Shown one piece after another: positions 8,179 to 17,213 of a stretch of 45,956 bases of DNA. Within the stretch, counting starts at the first letter, position 1; every line of letters starts with the position of its first letter. Under the pieces are notes generated by a model. The model was not told the DNA's origin. It saw only the letters and a list, made by a program, of their open reading frames with translations, and did not search any database. Position numbers and translations under genes: made by a program. Origin of the DNA: JBBRVW01 sp038246545 (GTDB lineage Bacteria > Actinomycetota > Actinomycetes > JACCUZ01); contig JBBRVW010000041.1 of NCBI GenBank assembly GCA_038246545.1, positions 1 to 45,956 on the forward strand. Direction: 5' to 3'.

Positions 8179-8206
8179 CTGGTCACAGTGACTGGTCACA
8201 AGTCCT
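8179..8206. repeat. GGTCAC repeat cluster, right copy
   Basis: CTGGTCACAGTGACTGGTCACAAGTCCT. The last 14 bases repeat 6885-6898 exactly and the first CTGGTCAC repeats 6873-6880. It lies 20 bp after the toxin stop codon. See the left copy for interpretation. Confidence 0.45.
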
Positions 8207-8285
8207 GCTGGCCGCAGCCGGATACGGGCTCGTGCGAGGAACGCGGATGTCAAGATCGTGTCGACACGACCGACCCGAGAGAGGC

Positions 8286-8687
8286 ATGACTGCGATGCAG
8301 ATGAAGATCGAACTGATCCCGCTCCCCGTTGCGGACGTCGACCGGGCCATCGCCTTCTATGCCGACAAGCTCGGATTCAGGAAGGACGTGGACGTGCGGC
8401 CCAGCGAGGGCGTCCGGGTCGTCCAGCTGACCCCGGAAGGTTCCAGTTGCTCGGTTGGCTTCGGGACAGGGCTGGATGTGTACGCGGGAGAACCTGGCAG
8501 CGTCAGGGGTCTGCACCTGGTCGTGGATGACATCGCCGAGGCGCGTGCCCACCTTGTCCGGCGAGATGTCGAGATCAGCGAGATCCGTGACTTCGGCGGT
8601 GGTGTCAAAGGGGCGGATTTCGCCGATCCCGACGGCAACACACTCGAGCTGCAGGAGATGGAGTGGCGCAAGGGCGCGGCGTACTAG
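8286..8687 (+). CDS. VOC-superfamily (glyoxalase/bleomycin-resistance fold) protein
   Basis: A 133-residue single-domain VOC protein: IELIPLPVADVDRAIAFYADKLGF opens the first beta-alpha-beta module, and the second ends FADPDGNTLELQEMEW with the usual C-terminal metal-ligand Glu. Such proteins are metal-dependent lyases, dioxygenases or drug-binding proteins; this divergent small type has no assignable substrate. The ATG at 8286 is preceded by GAGAGAGGC, so I use it rather than the upstream in-frame ATGs. It begins 80 bp after the right GGTCAC repeat, just outside the TA scar. Confidence 0.8.
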   Translation: MTAMQMKIELIPLPVADVDRAIAFYADKLGFRKDVDVRPSEGVRVVQLTPEGSSCSVGFGTGLDVYAGEPGSVRGLHLVVDDIAEARAHLVRRDVEISEIRDFGGGVKGADFADPDGNTLELQEMEWRKGAAY

Positions 8688-9118
8688 CCAACCGCTGACT
8701 CGTCCGCCTCGCGTCGACGGTCCTCGGACAGGCTGGCGAAAGGCCCCTGACCCGCGGGAACGCCACGTCGCCGGATCGGTCCCCAAGCCCTGCTGGACGG
8801 CTCCGGATCTGGGCGAAGCTGCCCGACGACGGACCATCTCGTTCAACTTCAGAACCCGACCGCGACGCACCCATGTACCCGCCGACGGTCCCTCTCGGAG
8901 TTCGAGGTCCCACATCGCCGGGCTCGACACCTCCTCGGCCTGCGGCTGCAGGGATCGAACGGGTTCGTCCTCTCTCGGAGGCGGCCGTCCCGGCCACGCC
9001 CCACCCTTGAGTCGAACCTGCGGCGGCGTGCTCGACAAGGGCTTCCCGCTGAGTGCCCCGCGCCGCGCTTCCCGCTGCTACGTTGCGCCTCGAGTTCCCT
9101 CCTGGCGAAAGGCCCGTC
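8688..9118. other. 431-bp intergenic stretch
   Basis: No convincing gene on either strand. The open frames through it lack start signals and family features. The last ~15 bp carry GCGAAAGG, a weak ribosome site for the gene at 9119. No clear hairpin or riboswitch seen. Confidence 0.4.
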
Positions 9119-10561
9119 ATGGCCGCCTACGTCCACCGTCGCGCGACGCTCGCGGCTGCCCTGCTGCTCACCGCCTCGGCGGTCACTGGGTCCCTCGGCT
9201 CCGGCGCGGCGAGCGCCGCCGCGGGAGGGCGGTGGACCCAGCTCTCCACCGGCGCCGGCGTGGGCATCAGCAACGCCCCCGACGCAGCCCGCATCGGCGG
9301 AAACCTGCTGGTGGTCTGGATGCAGGCCAGCGGTCCGAACAACTCCAGCCTGAAGACCCGCGTCGTCGGCGGCAACGCACTACCGGTCGGTCCCGAGTCG
9401 ACGGCGCTGACCTGGACGTCGATCAGCTCCGACCCGGCGGCGCTCCTGCTCGGCGGCGTCCCGACTGTGGTGTTCGGCGGCCTGCGCAGCCTGGACTCGA
9501 CCGACGTCCGCAACGGGCCGCTCTCCTTCGTGCAGGCGTCGGACGCCGCCAGCTGGGCCCTCGCGCCCGGGTCGATGAGCCAGACCCGATACGCCTACGG
9601 CGACTACGGCATCGGTGCCGTCGACGACGGCACCGGCCAGCCACTGGTCGCACTCGCGGCGGCGAGCACCGACCACGTGACGGTCCACCACGGTGTCGAC
9701 CCGTCGGTTCCGGCGACCGCACCGGACACCTACGGCGACGCGACCGGCGAGGCGCAAGCAGTCTCGCTCGCCCGCGACAGCGCGAGCGGAGCCGCCTACG
9801 CACTCTGGTACTCCGGCAGCTCCGGAGCGATGAACGGGATCCACGCCCAACAGGTCTGGCCCCAGAGCGCACCGCAGCAGGCTGCTCCGCTGTCCAGCGT
9901 GCCGTACGCCGGTGAGCCGACCTCGGTGAACCCGGGGCAGAACGTCGCCGTCGCGGGGCGGGTCGGTGGCGGGGTGTGGGCCGCGTACGGGTCCGGCTAC
10001 CCGAGCCCCCACCGCCTGGTGCTATGGCGGGTCGGCAGCAGCCAGCGGCTGGTCCTGACCCGGCCGGGGTCGATCCAGTACGTCGGCATCAGCGCCGCAC
10101 CTGACGGGCGGATGTGGGTGTGGTGGGTCGAGGGCAACCGGGTCTTCGCGACGCGTACGAACCCGTCTGTCACCGCTGCGGGTGTGGTCCGGGCCGTGAC
10201 TGCTCCGGGTGGCGCCTCCCCGACGCGCACGACGGGCGACGGTGCCCTCGGGCCGCTCGACGTGGTCGTCAACGCCCAGCCGGGCGCTGCCTCGGCCATC
10301 TGGTCCACCCGCATCCTGGAGTCGCTGCGCGTCCGGGTGAGCCCGAGGCGCGTGTCCGCGAGTGACTCGGTCACGGTGCGGGTCACCGATGCCGGCGTCG
10401 CGGTACGCGGTGCGGTGGTGCGCCTGGGCAAGGCGGCCAAGCACACCAACTCCCGCGGCCGCGCCACCTTCACCGTCGCCGGAGGTACGTCCGGCGCCCG
10501 TGCGGTCGTCGCCCGCGCCCGGGGCTACGATCCGGGGCGGGCGACCTTCCGCGTCAGGTAG
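9119..10561 (+). CDS. secreted protein of unknown function with C-terminal Ig-like domain
   Basis: A 480-residue protein. It starts with a clear Sec signal peptide (basic MAAYVHRRAT, a hydrophobic core, then Ala-rich ASAAA cleavage sites near residue 33). The body consists of repeated short strands with many W, G, S and D residues (for example NLLVVWMQASGPNNSS, AYALWYSGSSGAM, GRMWVWWVEGNRVF), suggesting a beta-propeller-like or all-beta fold. The last ~80 residues (LRVRVSPRRVSASDSVTVRV... to the end) look like an Ig-like or carboxypeptidase-regulatory-like module. No catalytic motif recognised. No transmembrane anchor or sorting signal, so probably released or wall-associated. It converges on the broken APC permease gene and overlaps its 3' end. 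Confidence 0.7.
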   Translation: MAAYVHRRATLAAALLLTASAVTGSLGSGAASAAAGGRWTQLSTGAGVGISNAPDAARIGGNLLVVWMQASGPNNSSLKTRVVGGNALPVGPESTALTWTSISSDPAALLLGGVPTVVFGGLRSLDSTDVRNGPLSFVQASDAASWALAPGSMSQTRYAYGDYGIGAVDDGTGQPLVALAAASTDHVTVHHGVDPSVPATAPDTYGDATGEAQAVSLARDSASGAAYALWYSGSSGAMNGIHAQQVWPQSAPQQAAPLSSVPYAGEPTSVNPGQNVAVAGRVGGGVWAAYGSGYPSPHRLVLWRVGSSQRLVLTRPGSIQYVGISAAPDGRMWVWWVEGNRVFATRTNPSVTAAGVVRAVTAPGGASPTRTTGDGALGPLDVVVNAQPGAASAIWSTRILESLRVRVSPRRVSASDSVTVRVTDAGVAVRGAVVRLGKAAKHTNSRGRATFTVAGGTSGARAVVARARGYDPGRATFRVR

Positions 10562-12305
10562 CCCTGTCCTGCGGGCCTTCGTCCCTGCCCGGCTCCGGGC
10601 CGGGCGTCCGTCACCGCGGTCCCGGACTTGTCCCGCCTACTCGGGCGCTCCGTCGACGCAGCATCCGGCCCGGAGCCCTGGTGCGGGAGGCGCGCCCCTC
10701 CCGTCTCCGCCCCGCCGGGGACGAGCGCGTCCTGCAGGTGGGTCCCGACGGTGCTGCCCGGCCGGACGACCAGGAAGGCGACCAGGCCCACGAGTGCGAT
10801 GACGACCATCACCGTGAGGGTGACCCAGTCGAGGTTGAACAACGCACCGCGCGGGCTGTCGAGCCCCGTAGGTGCCACGACGTTCAGCAGCATGAGACCG
10901 AGGTAGGCGGCTGCGCCGATCGTCGTGGGCCACGCCCACCTCCCGAGCTGGAACGGTCCCGCCGGGATCCATCCACGGACCGCGCCACGATCGCGCCGAT
11001 CACCGTCGGCAGGAAGGAGAGGTAGATCCCGCTGACCCCGAACGAGACGAGCGCAGTGAGGGCGGTCACGTCGGCCGGGTAGGTGATGAAGCCGATGTTC
11101 TTGTCCTCGGTCGGAGTCAGGTTGACCATCAGCGTGAAGCAACCGGCACGAGCGCGCCGAGCAGCAGAGCGTTGACCGGGGTGTGGAACCTCGACGACAC
11201 CTTGGACACCAGGCGGCTCCCCGGGATCGCACCGTCACGCGCGAAGGAGAACGCCAGCCGGGCCCCGGCGCCCTGGACCGACGAGCCGCAGGAGAAGAAC
11301 GCGAAGATGACCAGCAGGAGGAGCAGGTCGTTCAGCCAGCCGGCGGAGATGTTGGACGGCAGGATGAAGGGCACGCCGCCGTCGAACGACGTGGCCTTGG
11401 CGTAGCCCGCGGGGTCCTTCGGCGTGGCCAGGAGCAGCGCGGCCACGGGGACGAACGACGTCAGGCCGCCGACCACCACCGCCTGCTGCATGGCGCGCGG
11501 GACCTGCCGGGTGGCGTCCTTGGTCTCCTCCGCCACGTCACCGGCCGACTCGAAGCCGTAGAAGATGTAGACGTGGGCGAGAACCGCGACGAGTGCCGCG
11601 CCGGCCCACCAGTTCCCACCGAAGTCGACCTGCAGCGCGTTCGTGTCGACGCTCTCGGCGCCCTGCGTCGAGAAGAGGAACCCGAGTCCGTGGTGGAACC
11701 CGGCGATCAGCAGGATGAGGGCGATCCCGACGGTCCCCACCATCTCCGCGTCGGTCCCGAAGCCGGCAACCCGGCCCATCATCTTCGCGCCGATGATGTT
11801 CAGCGTGGTCTGTACCGCGAGCAGCGCCAGCGTCGCGAACAGGATCGTGGAGTGGCTGCCCGCGTCGAGGCTGGTGCTGAACCAGTTGTTCGACAAGCTG
11901 ACGACGTAGGGGACGACTCCCGTGTCCACCGCCGCGACGGTGACGAGCAGCGCGATGCCCTAGAACCAGCCGACCCACCAGCCGTACCGAGGACCGACCG
12001 TGTACTTGGAGTACTGGTACAGCGCCCCAACCACCGGGTAGTGGCTCCCCAGCTCGCCGAACACTCTGGCCACCGGGTACATGCCGGCCACCACGATCGG
12101 CATCAGCCAGATGTACCCGCGGGCCGCCCGCACCGGCGCCGAAGACGAACAGCGAGTAGATGCCGACCATGGGCGACAGGTAGGTGAACGCGACGCTGAA
12201 GCTGGCGAAGCGGCTGAGCACGCGGGAGAGCTCGGGGTGGTAGCCCAAGGCTGCGAGTCGGCTGTCGTCGGTCGAGTCGTCGGGGCGAGTGTCCTGCGCG
12301 GGCAT
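10525..12305 (-). pseudogene. APC-family amino acid permease, broken by three frameshifts and an amber codon
   Basis: Homology starts at 12305 (MPAQDTRPDDSTDD..., then FASFSVAFTYLSPMVGIYSLFVFGAGAGG). It changes frame near 12130 (WLMPIVVAGMYPVARVFGELGSHYP, VGALYQYSKYTVGPRYGWWVGWF) and hits an in-frame TAG at 11960-11962. It resumes in the same frame (GIALLVTVAAVDTGVVPYVV..., then YIFYGFESAGDVAEE), shifts near 11140 (FTLMVNLTPTEDKNIGFITYP) and again near 10985 (AGPFQLGRWAWPTTIGAAAYLG). About a dozen hydrophobic helices survive. The family imports amino acids or polyamines by proton symport. Four independent lesions, one of them a stop codon, argue for genuine decay, but sequence error cannot be excluded. 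It is divergent from the PPK2 gene. Confidence 0.8.
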
Positions 12306-12494
12306 GGCCGGGTCCCTTCGTTCACGAGTGGTCCCCCGGCCACGGATCATGCACCTGAGCGTGCCCCGCGGGTTCGAATCGCCGGTCGATGTCGCACATT
12401 GGCCACGGCACCGTCCGATCTGCGCGACTTGTGGCTTCCGTCGAGGGCGACCACGGAGTCGACGCGGCCGCGTCCGGGGTGCCAGGCTCCGGCC

Positions 12495-13238
12495 ATGGGA
12501 CGTCTGGACGAGGTCGACCTCACGCTGGCCCTGTCCAAGAAGGACGAGGCCAAGCAGCTCGCCGAGCAGCAGGAGCGGTTGCTCCGCCTGCGCCTGGTGC
12601 TGGGGGGTCAGATCGGTAGCGAGATCGGGCCACCGCTGTGCATCGTCTTCGAGGGCTGGGACGCCTCCGGCAAGGGCGGCGCGATCAAGCGCCTGGTCGA
12701 CCACCTTGACCCGCGGCACGTGCGCGTCTCGCAGTTCGCGGCACCCACGTACGACGAGAAGCGGCACCACTTCCTGTGGCGGTTCTGGCCGGTGCTGCCC
12801 GGCCGGGGCGGGATGGCCGTGCTGGACCGGTCCTGGTACGGCCGCGTGCTCGTCGAGCGGGTCGAGGGGTACGCGACACCCGAGCAGTGGGGGCGTGCGT
12901 ACGACGAGATCGTCGACTTCGAGCGGACGCTCACGGCCGAGGGCATGATCCTCGTGAAGTTCTGGATGCACCTCACGCCGGAGGAGCAGGCCAGCCGGTT
13001 CGAGCGCCGCAAGGACGACCCGCTGAAGTCGTGGAAGTTGACCGACGAGGACTGGCGCAACCGCGAGAAGCACGGGCAGTACGTCGCCGCCGTCGAGGAC
13101 ATGCTCGCCCGCACCGAGCACCCCGCGGCGCCGTGGCACGTCGTGCCCGCCGAGGACAAGCGGTACGCCCGGGTGCACGTGGTGCGTGAGGTCGCCGACG
13201 CTATCGAGGCTGCTGGGATCGTCGACAGCCTCGACTAG
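12495..13238 (+). CDS. ppk2: polyphosphate kinase 2 (PPK2) family protein
   Basis: A 247-residue single-domain PPK2. The Walker A box GWDASGKGG (residues 54-62), the lid/basic stretch (YDEKRHHFLWRFW), the Walker B-like LDRSWYGR (110-117) and the ERRKDDPLKSWKLTDEDWRNREKW-like segment are present. PPK2 enzymes transfer phosphate between polyphosphate and nucleoside mono- or diphosphates, linking polyphosphate stores to the nucleotide pool. The ATG at 12495 gives the common short N-terminus (MGRLDEVDLTLALSKKDEAKQLAEQQ). An inverted repeat just after the stop codon may act as its terminator. The class (AMP- or NDP-preferring) cannot be told by eye. Confidence 0.9.
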   Translation: MGRLDEVDLTLALSKKDEAKQLAEQQERLLRLRLVLGGQIGSEIGPPLCIVFEGWDASGKGGAIKRLVDHLDPRHVRVSQFAAPTYDEKRHHFLWRFWPVLPGRGGMAVLDRSWYGRVLVERVEGYATPEQWGRAYDEIVDFERTLTAEGMILVKFWMHLTPEEQASRFERRKDDPLKSWKLTDEDWRNREKHGQYVAAVEDMLARTEHPAAPWHVVPAEDKRYARVHVVREVADAIEAAGIVDSLD

Positions 13239-13246
13239 CGGAACCG

Positions 13247-13296
13247 TGATCCACACCGATCGTTGCGGAAGATCCACCCAGATCCGGTGTGGATCA
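13247..13296. terminator. 12-bp perfect inverted repeat downstream of ppk2
   Basis: TGATCCACACCG (13247-13258) pairs exactly with CGGTGTGGATCA (13285-13296) across a 26-nt loop that holds another GATCCAC. It starts 9 bp after the ppk2 stop codon. No T-run follows, so termination would not be of the classical type; an operator is the alternative. Confidence 0.4.
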
Positions 13297-13493
13297 GAGA
13301 CCGACGGGACGCAGTGCTGCGGATGACTCCGGCACTACGCGACCGCCCCGACCGTCTGCGCCCGGCGCTCGAACAGGGGACGAGACGCCGGTAGCCCCCG
13401 CTGGTGCCCTCGCACCAATTGCCCGGATCAGGGGCCGATACGGCCTCAACCGCTCAACCCTCCGCCCTGTTCGCCCGATGAGGACCGAGACGG

Positions 13494-15797
13494 ATGGAGC
13501 ACCCTGCAGTGAACCCGCGGCTGACCCCAGCACCGCGTCCCGCGACCGGCGAGGCGGCGGCGTGGCTGTTCGGCGCGCTGGGGCTGGCCATGATGGTGTC
13601 GCTCGTGGCCCTCCGCGGGGAGGACCTGGCTGCGATCCCGGTGGCCGTCATGGGCGCCGGCGCGGCGGTGGCAGCGGCGCTCGGCCGGGTCCGCAACAAG
13701 CCGCAGGTCGGCTACCCCTGGGTGCTGTTCTCGCTGGCCTGCGTCGCCTTCATCCTCGGGGCAGTACTTCGTCAGGTCCTCGCCGGCGAGGCGCTGGCCC
13801 CGCTCGCCGACGTCGCCACCCTCGCCGGGTATGCCGCCACCCTGGCCGCCTTCCTCGGCCTGCTGCGCAGCCGGCAGTCAGCGGAACGGGTCGTGCACGA
13901 GCTCGTCGACGGCGCGATCGTGCTCGTCTCCGTGGCTGCCGCAGCGGTCGTCTTCTTCACCCTCCCCACCGCGATGGCGGTCGGCTACTCGGTGACCGCA
14001 GTCGTCCAGGGCGCCTACCCGGTCATCGACGCGGTGATGGTCTTCGTGGCGATCCTGCTCTCGTGGACCTCGGCCCGCCGGGTGACCTCGTTCTGGCTGC
14101 TCGGCCTGTCCGTCGTCTTCATCCTCGTGGGCGACGTCGGCTACGCGTGGATCGGCACGAAGGGCCAGACCGTGGGCTCACCGCTGCTCGACCTGCCCTT
14201 CGTCGTGGCCTTCACGATGTTCGGTGCAGCCGCGCTGCACCCCTCGATGCGCGCGCTGTCGGCCGTCCAGCAACGCCCGGTGCCGGCCTGGTCCCGCGGC
14301 CGGGTCGGTCTGCTCCTCCCGGTTCTCCTGGTGCCGCCACTGGTCGGCGTGGCCGGCGACGACACCGCGGACGCCTGGGTGGCCGCCGGTGCGAGTGTGC
14401 TGGTCACCCTGCTGCTCCTGATCCGGGCCGTGACCGCGGTGCAGGCCCACGCCCGCGCCCAGGAGGGTATGCGCTACCAGGCCACGCACGACCAGCTGAC
14501 CCGCCTGGTCAACCGGCCACGCCTGCTCGAGATCGTCGACGAGCTCCTCGACCGCGCGACCCGCGACGGCGACCGCGTCGACGTGCTGTTCCTCGACATC
14601 GACTCCTTCAAGCTGGTGAACGACACCTGGGGCCACCAGGTCGGCGACCGGGTGCTCCGGCTGGCCGCGCAGCGGCTTCTCACCGTGACCCGCCCCGAGG
14701 ACACCGTCTCGCGCGTCGGCGGCGACGAGTTCGTCATCGCCCGGTACGTCGGCCACGGTTCGGCCGCGACCGGCGAGCAGCTCGCCGCCGACATCGTCGA
14801 CGCCTTCCGGGCACCGCTTCCCGGCGAGGACTCGCTGGTCACCACGGCGTCCATCGGGCTGGCCGGCTCCGAGCGCGAGGGTGCCTCGCTGGGTCCTGCG
14901 ACCGCCGAGAGCCTGCTGCGGGACGCGGACACCGCCATGTACCGGGCCAAGTCCGCCGGTCGCAACCGCGCGATGATCTTCGACCCGTCGATGCACGACT
15001 CGGTGCGGCACCGCGTCGAGACCGAGCTCGCCCTGCGCTACGCGCTGGACCGCGGTGAGCTGCTGCTGCACTACCAGCCCGTCGTCTCGGTCCAGACCGG
15101 CGAGGTCGTCGGGGCCGAGGCGCTGCTGCGCTGGGCCCACCCCGGCCTCGGCCTGGTGTCACCGCTGGACTTCATCCCGATCGCCGAGGAGACCGGGCTC
15201 ATCGTCGAGATCGGCGAATGGGTCGTGTCCGAGGCGCTTCGCCAGGCCGCCCGCTGGCGCGAGCAGCGCGCCGGTTCCGGTGCGCGGGACCTCTGGATGG
15301 CGGTGAACGTGTCGGCCCGCCAGCTGCGCGACCCGTCGCTCGTCCACCACGTCGAGGCCGAGCTCGCCCGGTACAACGTCCCGGCGGAGCTGCTCGTCCT
15401 CGAGATCACCGAGTCGGCGATGATGGCCGACGAGGAGGTCGCCGCCACCCTGCTGCACCGCTTGCGCGCGCTCGGCCTCACGCTGGCCGTCGACGACTTC
15501 GGAACCGGCTACTCGTCGCTGGGCCACCTGCGCCGCTTCCCGGTCTCCAAGGTGAAGATCGACCGCGCGTTCGTCTCCGGCATCGAGCACGACGCTGACG
15601 ACGCCGAGATCGTCCGCGCCGTCGTGGCGATGTCCCTGGCGATGCGCCTCGACGTCGTCGCGGAGGGCATCGAGACCGAGGGCCAGCGCGACCTGCTGCA
15701 GGAGCTCGGCGTCCAGCTGGGTCAGGGCTGGTTGTTCGGCCGCCCGGTGCCCGCAGAGGACTGCGACTTCGTGCGGGTTCACACCGCGACGGCCTGA
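13494..15797 (+). CDS. membrane-bound diguanylate cyclase/phosphodiesterase (GGDEF-EAL)
   Basis: A 767-residue protein. The N-terminal ~320 residues contain about ten hydrophobic helices without a recognised named sensor. A GGDEF domain follows with an intact RVGGDEF active site near residue 410 and an RxxD product-inhibition site (RPED) five residues before it. The C-terminal EAL domain has EALLRW, the metal-binding Asn (MAVNVSARQL), LEITES, DDFGTGYSSL, the catalytic-site Lys (VSKVKID), AEGIETEGQ and the QGWLFGRP end, so both halves look active. It should make and break cyclic di-GMP in response to a membrane signal. The gene stands alone, its 3' end overlapping the convergent GNAT-like gene by 19 bp. 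Confidence 0.95.
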   Translation: MEHPAVNPRLTPAPRPATGEAAAWLFGALGLAMMVSLVALRGEDLAAIPVAVMGAGAAVAAALGRVRNKPQVGYPWVLFSLACVAFILGAVLRQVLAGEALAPLADVATLAGYAATLAAFLGLLRSRQSAERVVHELVDGAIVLVSVAAAAVVFFTLPTAMAVGYSVTAVVQGAYPVIDAVMVFVAILLSWTSARRVTSFWLLGLSVVFILVGDVGYAWIGTKGQTVGSPLLDLPFVVAFTMFGAAALHPSMRALSAVQQRPVPAWSRGRVGLLLPVLLVPPLVGVAGDDTADAWVAAGASVLVTLLLLIRAVTAVQAHARAQEGMRYQATHDQLTRLVNRPRLLEIVDELLDRATRDGDRVDVLFLDIDSFKLVNDTWGHQVGDRVLRLAAQRLLTVTRPEDTVSRVGGDEFVIARYVGHGSAATGEQLAADIVDAFRAPLPGEDSLVTTASIGLAGSEREGASLGPATAESLLRDADTAMYRAKSAGRNRAMIFDPSMHDSVRHRVETELALRYALDRGELLLHYQPVVSVQTGEVVGAEALLRWAHPGLGLVSPLDFIPIAEETGLIVEIGEWVVSEALRQAARWREQRAGSGARDLWMAVNVSARQLRDPSLVHHVEAELARYNVPAELLVLEITESAMMADEEVAATLLHRLRALGLTLAVDDFGTGYSSLGHLRRFPVSKVKIDRAFVSGIEHDADDAEIVRAVVAMSLAMRLDVVAEGIETEGQRDLLQELGVQLGQGWLFGRPVPAEDCDFVRVHTATA

Positions 15798-16345
15798 GCC
15801 TGAGGGGCGAAGTCGTAGCCGACGTAGGTCTGGGCGTCGAGGTCGGACATCTCGACGGTGGCGGCCCAGGTGGAGGCCAGCCAGCGGATGGCGCGCGGCA
15901 GGTGCAGCCGGTCCTTGTTGTAGGTGCAGACATCGATGACGGCCAAGCCGCCCTTGGTCGCCACCGGCTCGGTCATCGCACGCACCAGGTCGCCGAAGAC
16001 CCCGGTGCCGTGGCTGTCGGGATGCACCGCCAGGAAGCCGATGTAGTAGACCAGCCCCGCCTGGTAGCGCTCGGGGTACCTGCGGGCGAAGTACTCCGGC
16101 GAGATCAGCGGCATCGAGCGCAGGTCCGACGACATCGTGCTCATCGCCTGCAGCGACCCGTCCTCGCCCCGCAGGAGGTACTTGTCGACCCTCGCATCGG
16201 CCATCACGGCGTCGAACTCGTCGCCGTACATGACATGGCGCTGCACCGCGAGGTAGCGCAGCTCGTCGAACGACTGGAGGTACAGCTTCCATGCCTGCTC
16301 GCTCAGGTCGCCGTCGACGACCTTCTGGGTCTGGACGAGCGTCAT
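15779..16345 (-). CDS. GNAT-like acetyltransferase-fold protein
   Basis: A 188-residue protein with an N-acetyltransferase-like core: GLVYYIGFLAVHPDSHGTGVFGDLVRAM resembles strand beta-4 and the acetyl-CoA loop (usual Q/RxxGxG/A, here SHGTGV). A following strand, GLAVIDVCTYN, and a WLAST helix complete the fold. The substrate is unknown. I chose the ATG at 16345 (MTLVQTQKVV); an open frame extends 40 codons upstream through low-complexity text without a ribosome site. It may share a transcript with the acVLRF1 gene, which ends 123 bp upstream on the same strand. Confidence 0.65.
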   Translation of the reverse strand: MTLVQTQKVVDGDLSEQAWKLYLQSFDELRYLAVQRHVMYGDEFDAVMADARVDKYLLRGEDGSLQAMSTMSSDLRSMPLISPEYFARRYPERYQAGLVYYIGFLAVHPDSHGTGVFGDLVRAMTEPVATKGGLAVIDVCTYNKDRLHLPRAIRWLASTWAATVEMSDLDAQTYVGYDFAPQAQAVAV

Positions 16346-16468
16346 GTGCGGTGATCCTCTCGGCGGCGGTCCGACGAGTGGGACATTAGGGACTCCCCGG
16401 CAGCCGCACGCAGGGTTTGCCGAGTGTTGGCACAGATCACCCGATCGGGCTATCAAGTCGTCCAAGCC

Positions 16469-17185
16469 CTAGTGCGGGCGCACCGTGGCGCCGGTACTTT
16501 CGGCCCCCTCCGCCTGCGGCGGGTCGACGACCTCCACGCGGACCGCCCGGAACCTGGCCGGGGTCCCTTCGAGGACGGCCAGCCGCGGGTCGGGGACGTC
16601 GAGCAGCGGCGGGACGACGAGCGGCAGCAGCCCGGCCAGCCGCGGATCCTCGAGCACGGCGTCCACCGAACGCCGGTCGCCACCGGTCACCACGGCGTCC
16701 AGCCGCCCGGCGCCGGGCAGCAGCACCCGGGCTGCGACGTCGGCCGCCGCGGCCAGCGCGACCCGCACCTGACCCTCGCGGCGGCGGGCGAACCGCTGCT
16801 GCGACCAGCCGCCCGCCGCGCTCCGGCCGTGCACCTGGCGGGACCCCACCTTGCTCACGACCAGCCGCGACCCCTCGAAGACCCCGGCGGCGTGGCCGCC
16901 GAGGCGTACCAGCAGCACCCCCACCCGCCGCTCCCGCAGCGCGTGAGCGACGAGCACGGCGACCAGCTCCTCGTCGACGGCGGAGGGGTCCCCATCCTCG
17001 GCCAGGGGCGGGAACGGCACCGCGAGCCGGCCCACGGCCCCGTCGGCGGCGGTCAGCACGACGCGGCCGGCGTCCAGCACCGCCACGAGGCCGCCGTGCG
17101 CCGCCGCGAACCGCTCCACCCAGCCGGCCAGCCGCTCCGGGGCCACCTCGGTGCGCCGGGACGTCGCTCGCCGGGGTGCCGTCAC
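16469..17185 (-). CDS. acVLRF1-family peptidyl-tRNA hydrolase (release-factor-like)
   Basis: A 238-residue protein. The segment KVGSRQVHGRSAAGGWSQQ (residues 112-130) followed by RFARRREGQ is the hallmark of the actinobacterial VLRF1/Vms1-like branch of the eRF1 superfamily. The Gln of the GGWSQQ loop is the expected catalytic residue for releasing peptides from tRNA on stalled 60S/50S subunits. That role comes from eukaryotic Vms1 and family naming, not from data on this protein. GTG start at 17185 with GGGAGGAT upstream; the ATG at 17215 would add ten residues without better signals. It is divergent from the VOC-GrpB gene with under 30 bp between starts. Confidence 0.8.
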   Translation of the reverse strand: MTAPRRATSRRTEVAPERLAGWVERFAAAHGGLVAVLDAGRVVLTAADGAVGRLAVPFPPLAEDGDPSAVDEELVAVLVAHALRERRVGVLLVRLGGHAAGVFEGSRLVVSKVGSRQVHGRSAAGGWSQQRFARRREGQVRVALAAAADVAARVLLPGAGRLDAVVTGGDRRSVDAVLEDPRLAGLLPLVVPPLLDVPDPRLAVLEGTPARFRAVRVEVVDPPQAEGAESTGATVRPH

Positions 17186-17213
17186 CGGGCCATCCTCCCG
17201 TAGCGTCCCGGAC

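Noticed and set aside
6806..9118. Search for a second copy of the tRNA-Leu 3' end (attR)
   Set aside because: The T-arm and acceptor sequence GGTTCAAGTCCCCCC is not repeated within the following few kilobases. Only the unrelated GGTCAC repeats were found.
11183..12187. 334-residue plus-strand open frame across the APC permease
   Set aside because: Low-complexity Arg/Gly/Glu text with no motif, whereas the minus strand shows clear permease helices in pieces. Its openness only reflects GC bias.
12365..12390. GGGTTCGAATCGCC, resembling a tRNA T-arm
   Set aside because: No matching T-stem, acceptor stem, anticodon arm or CCA end around it.
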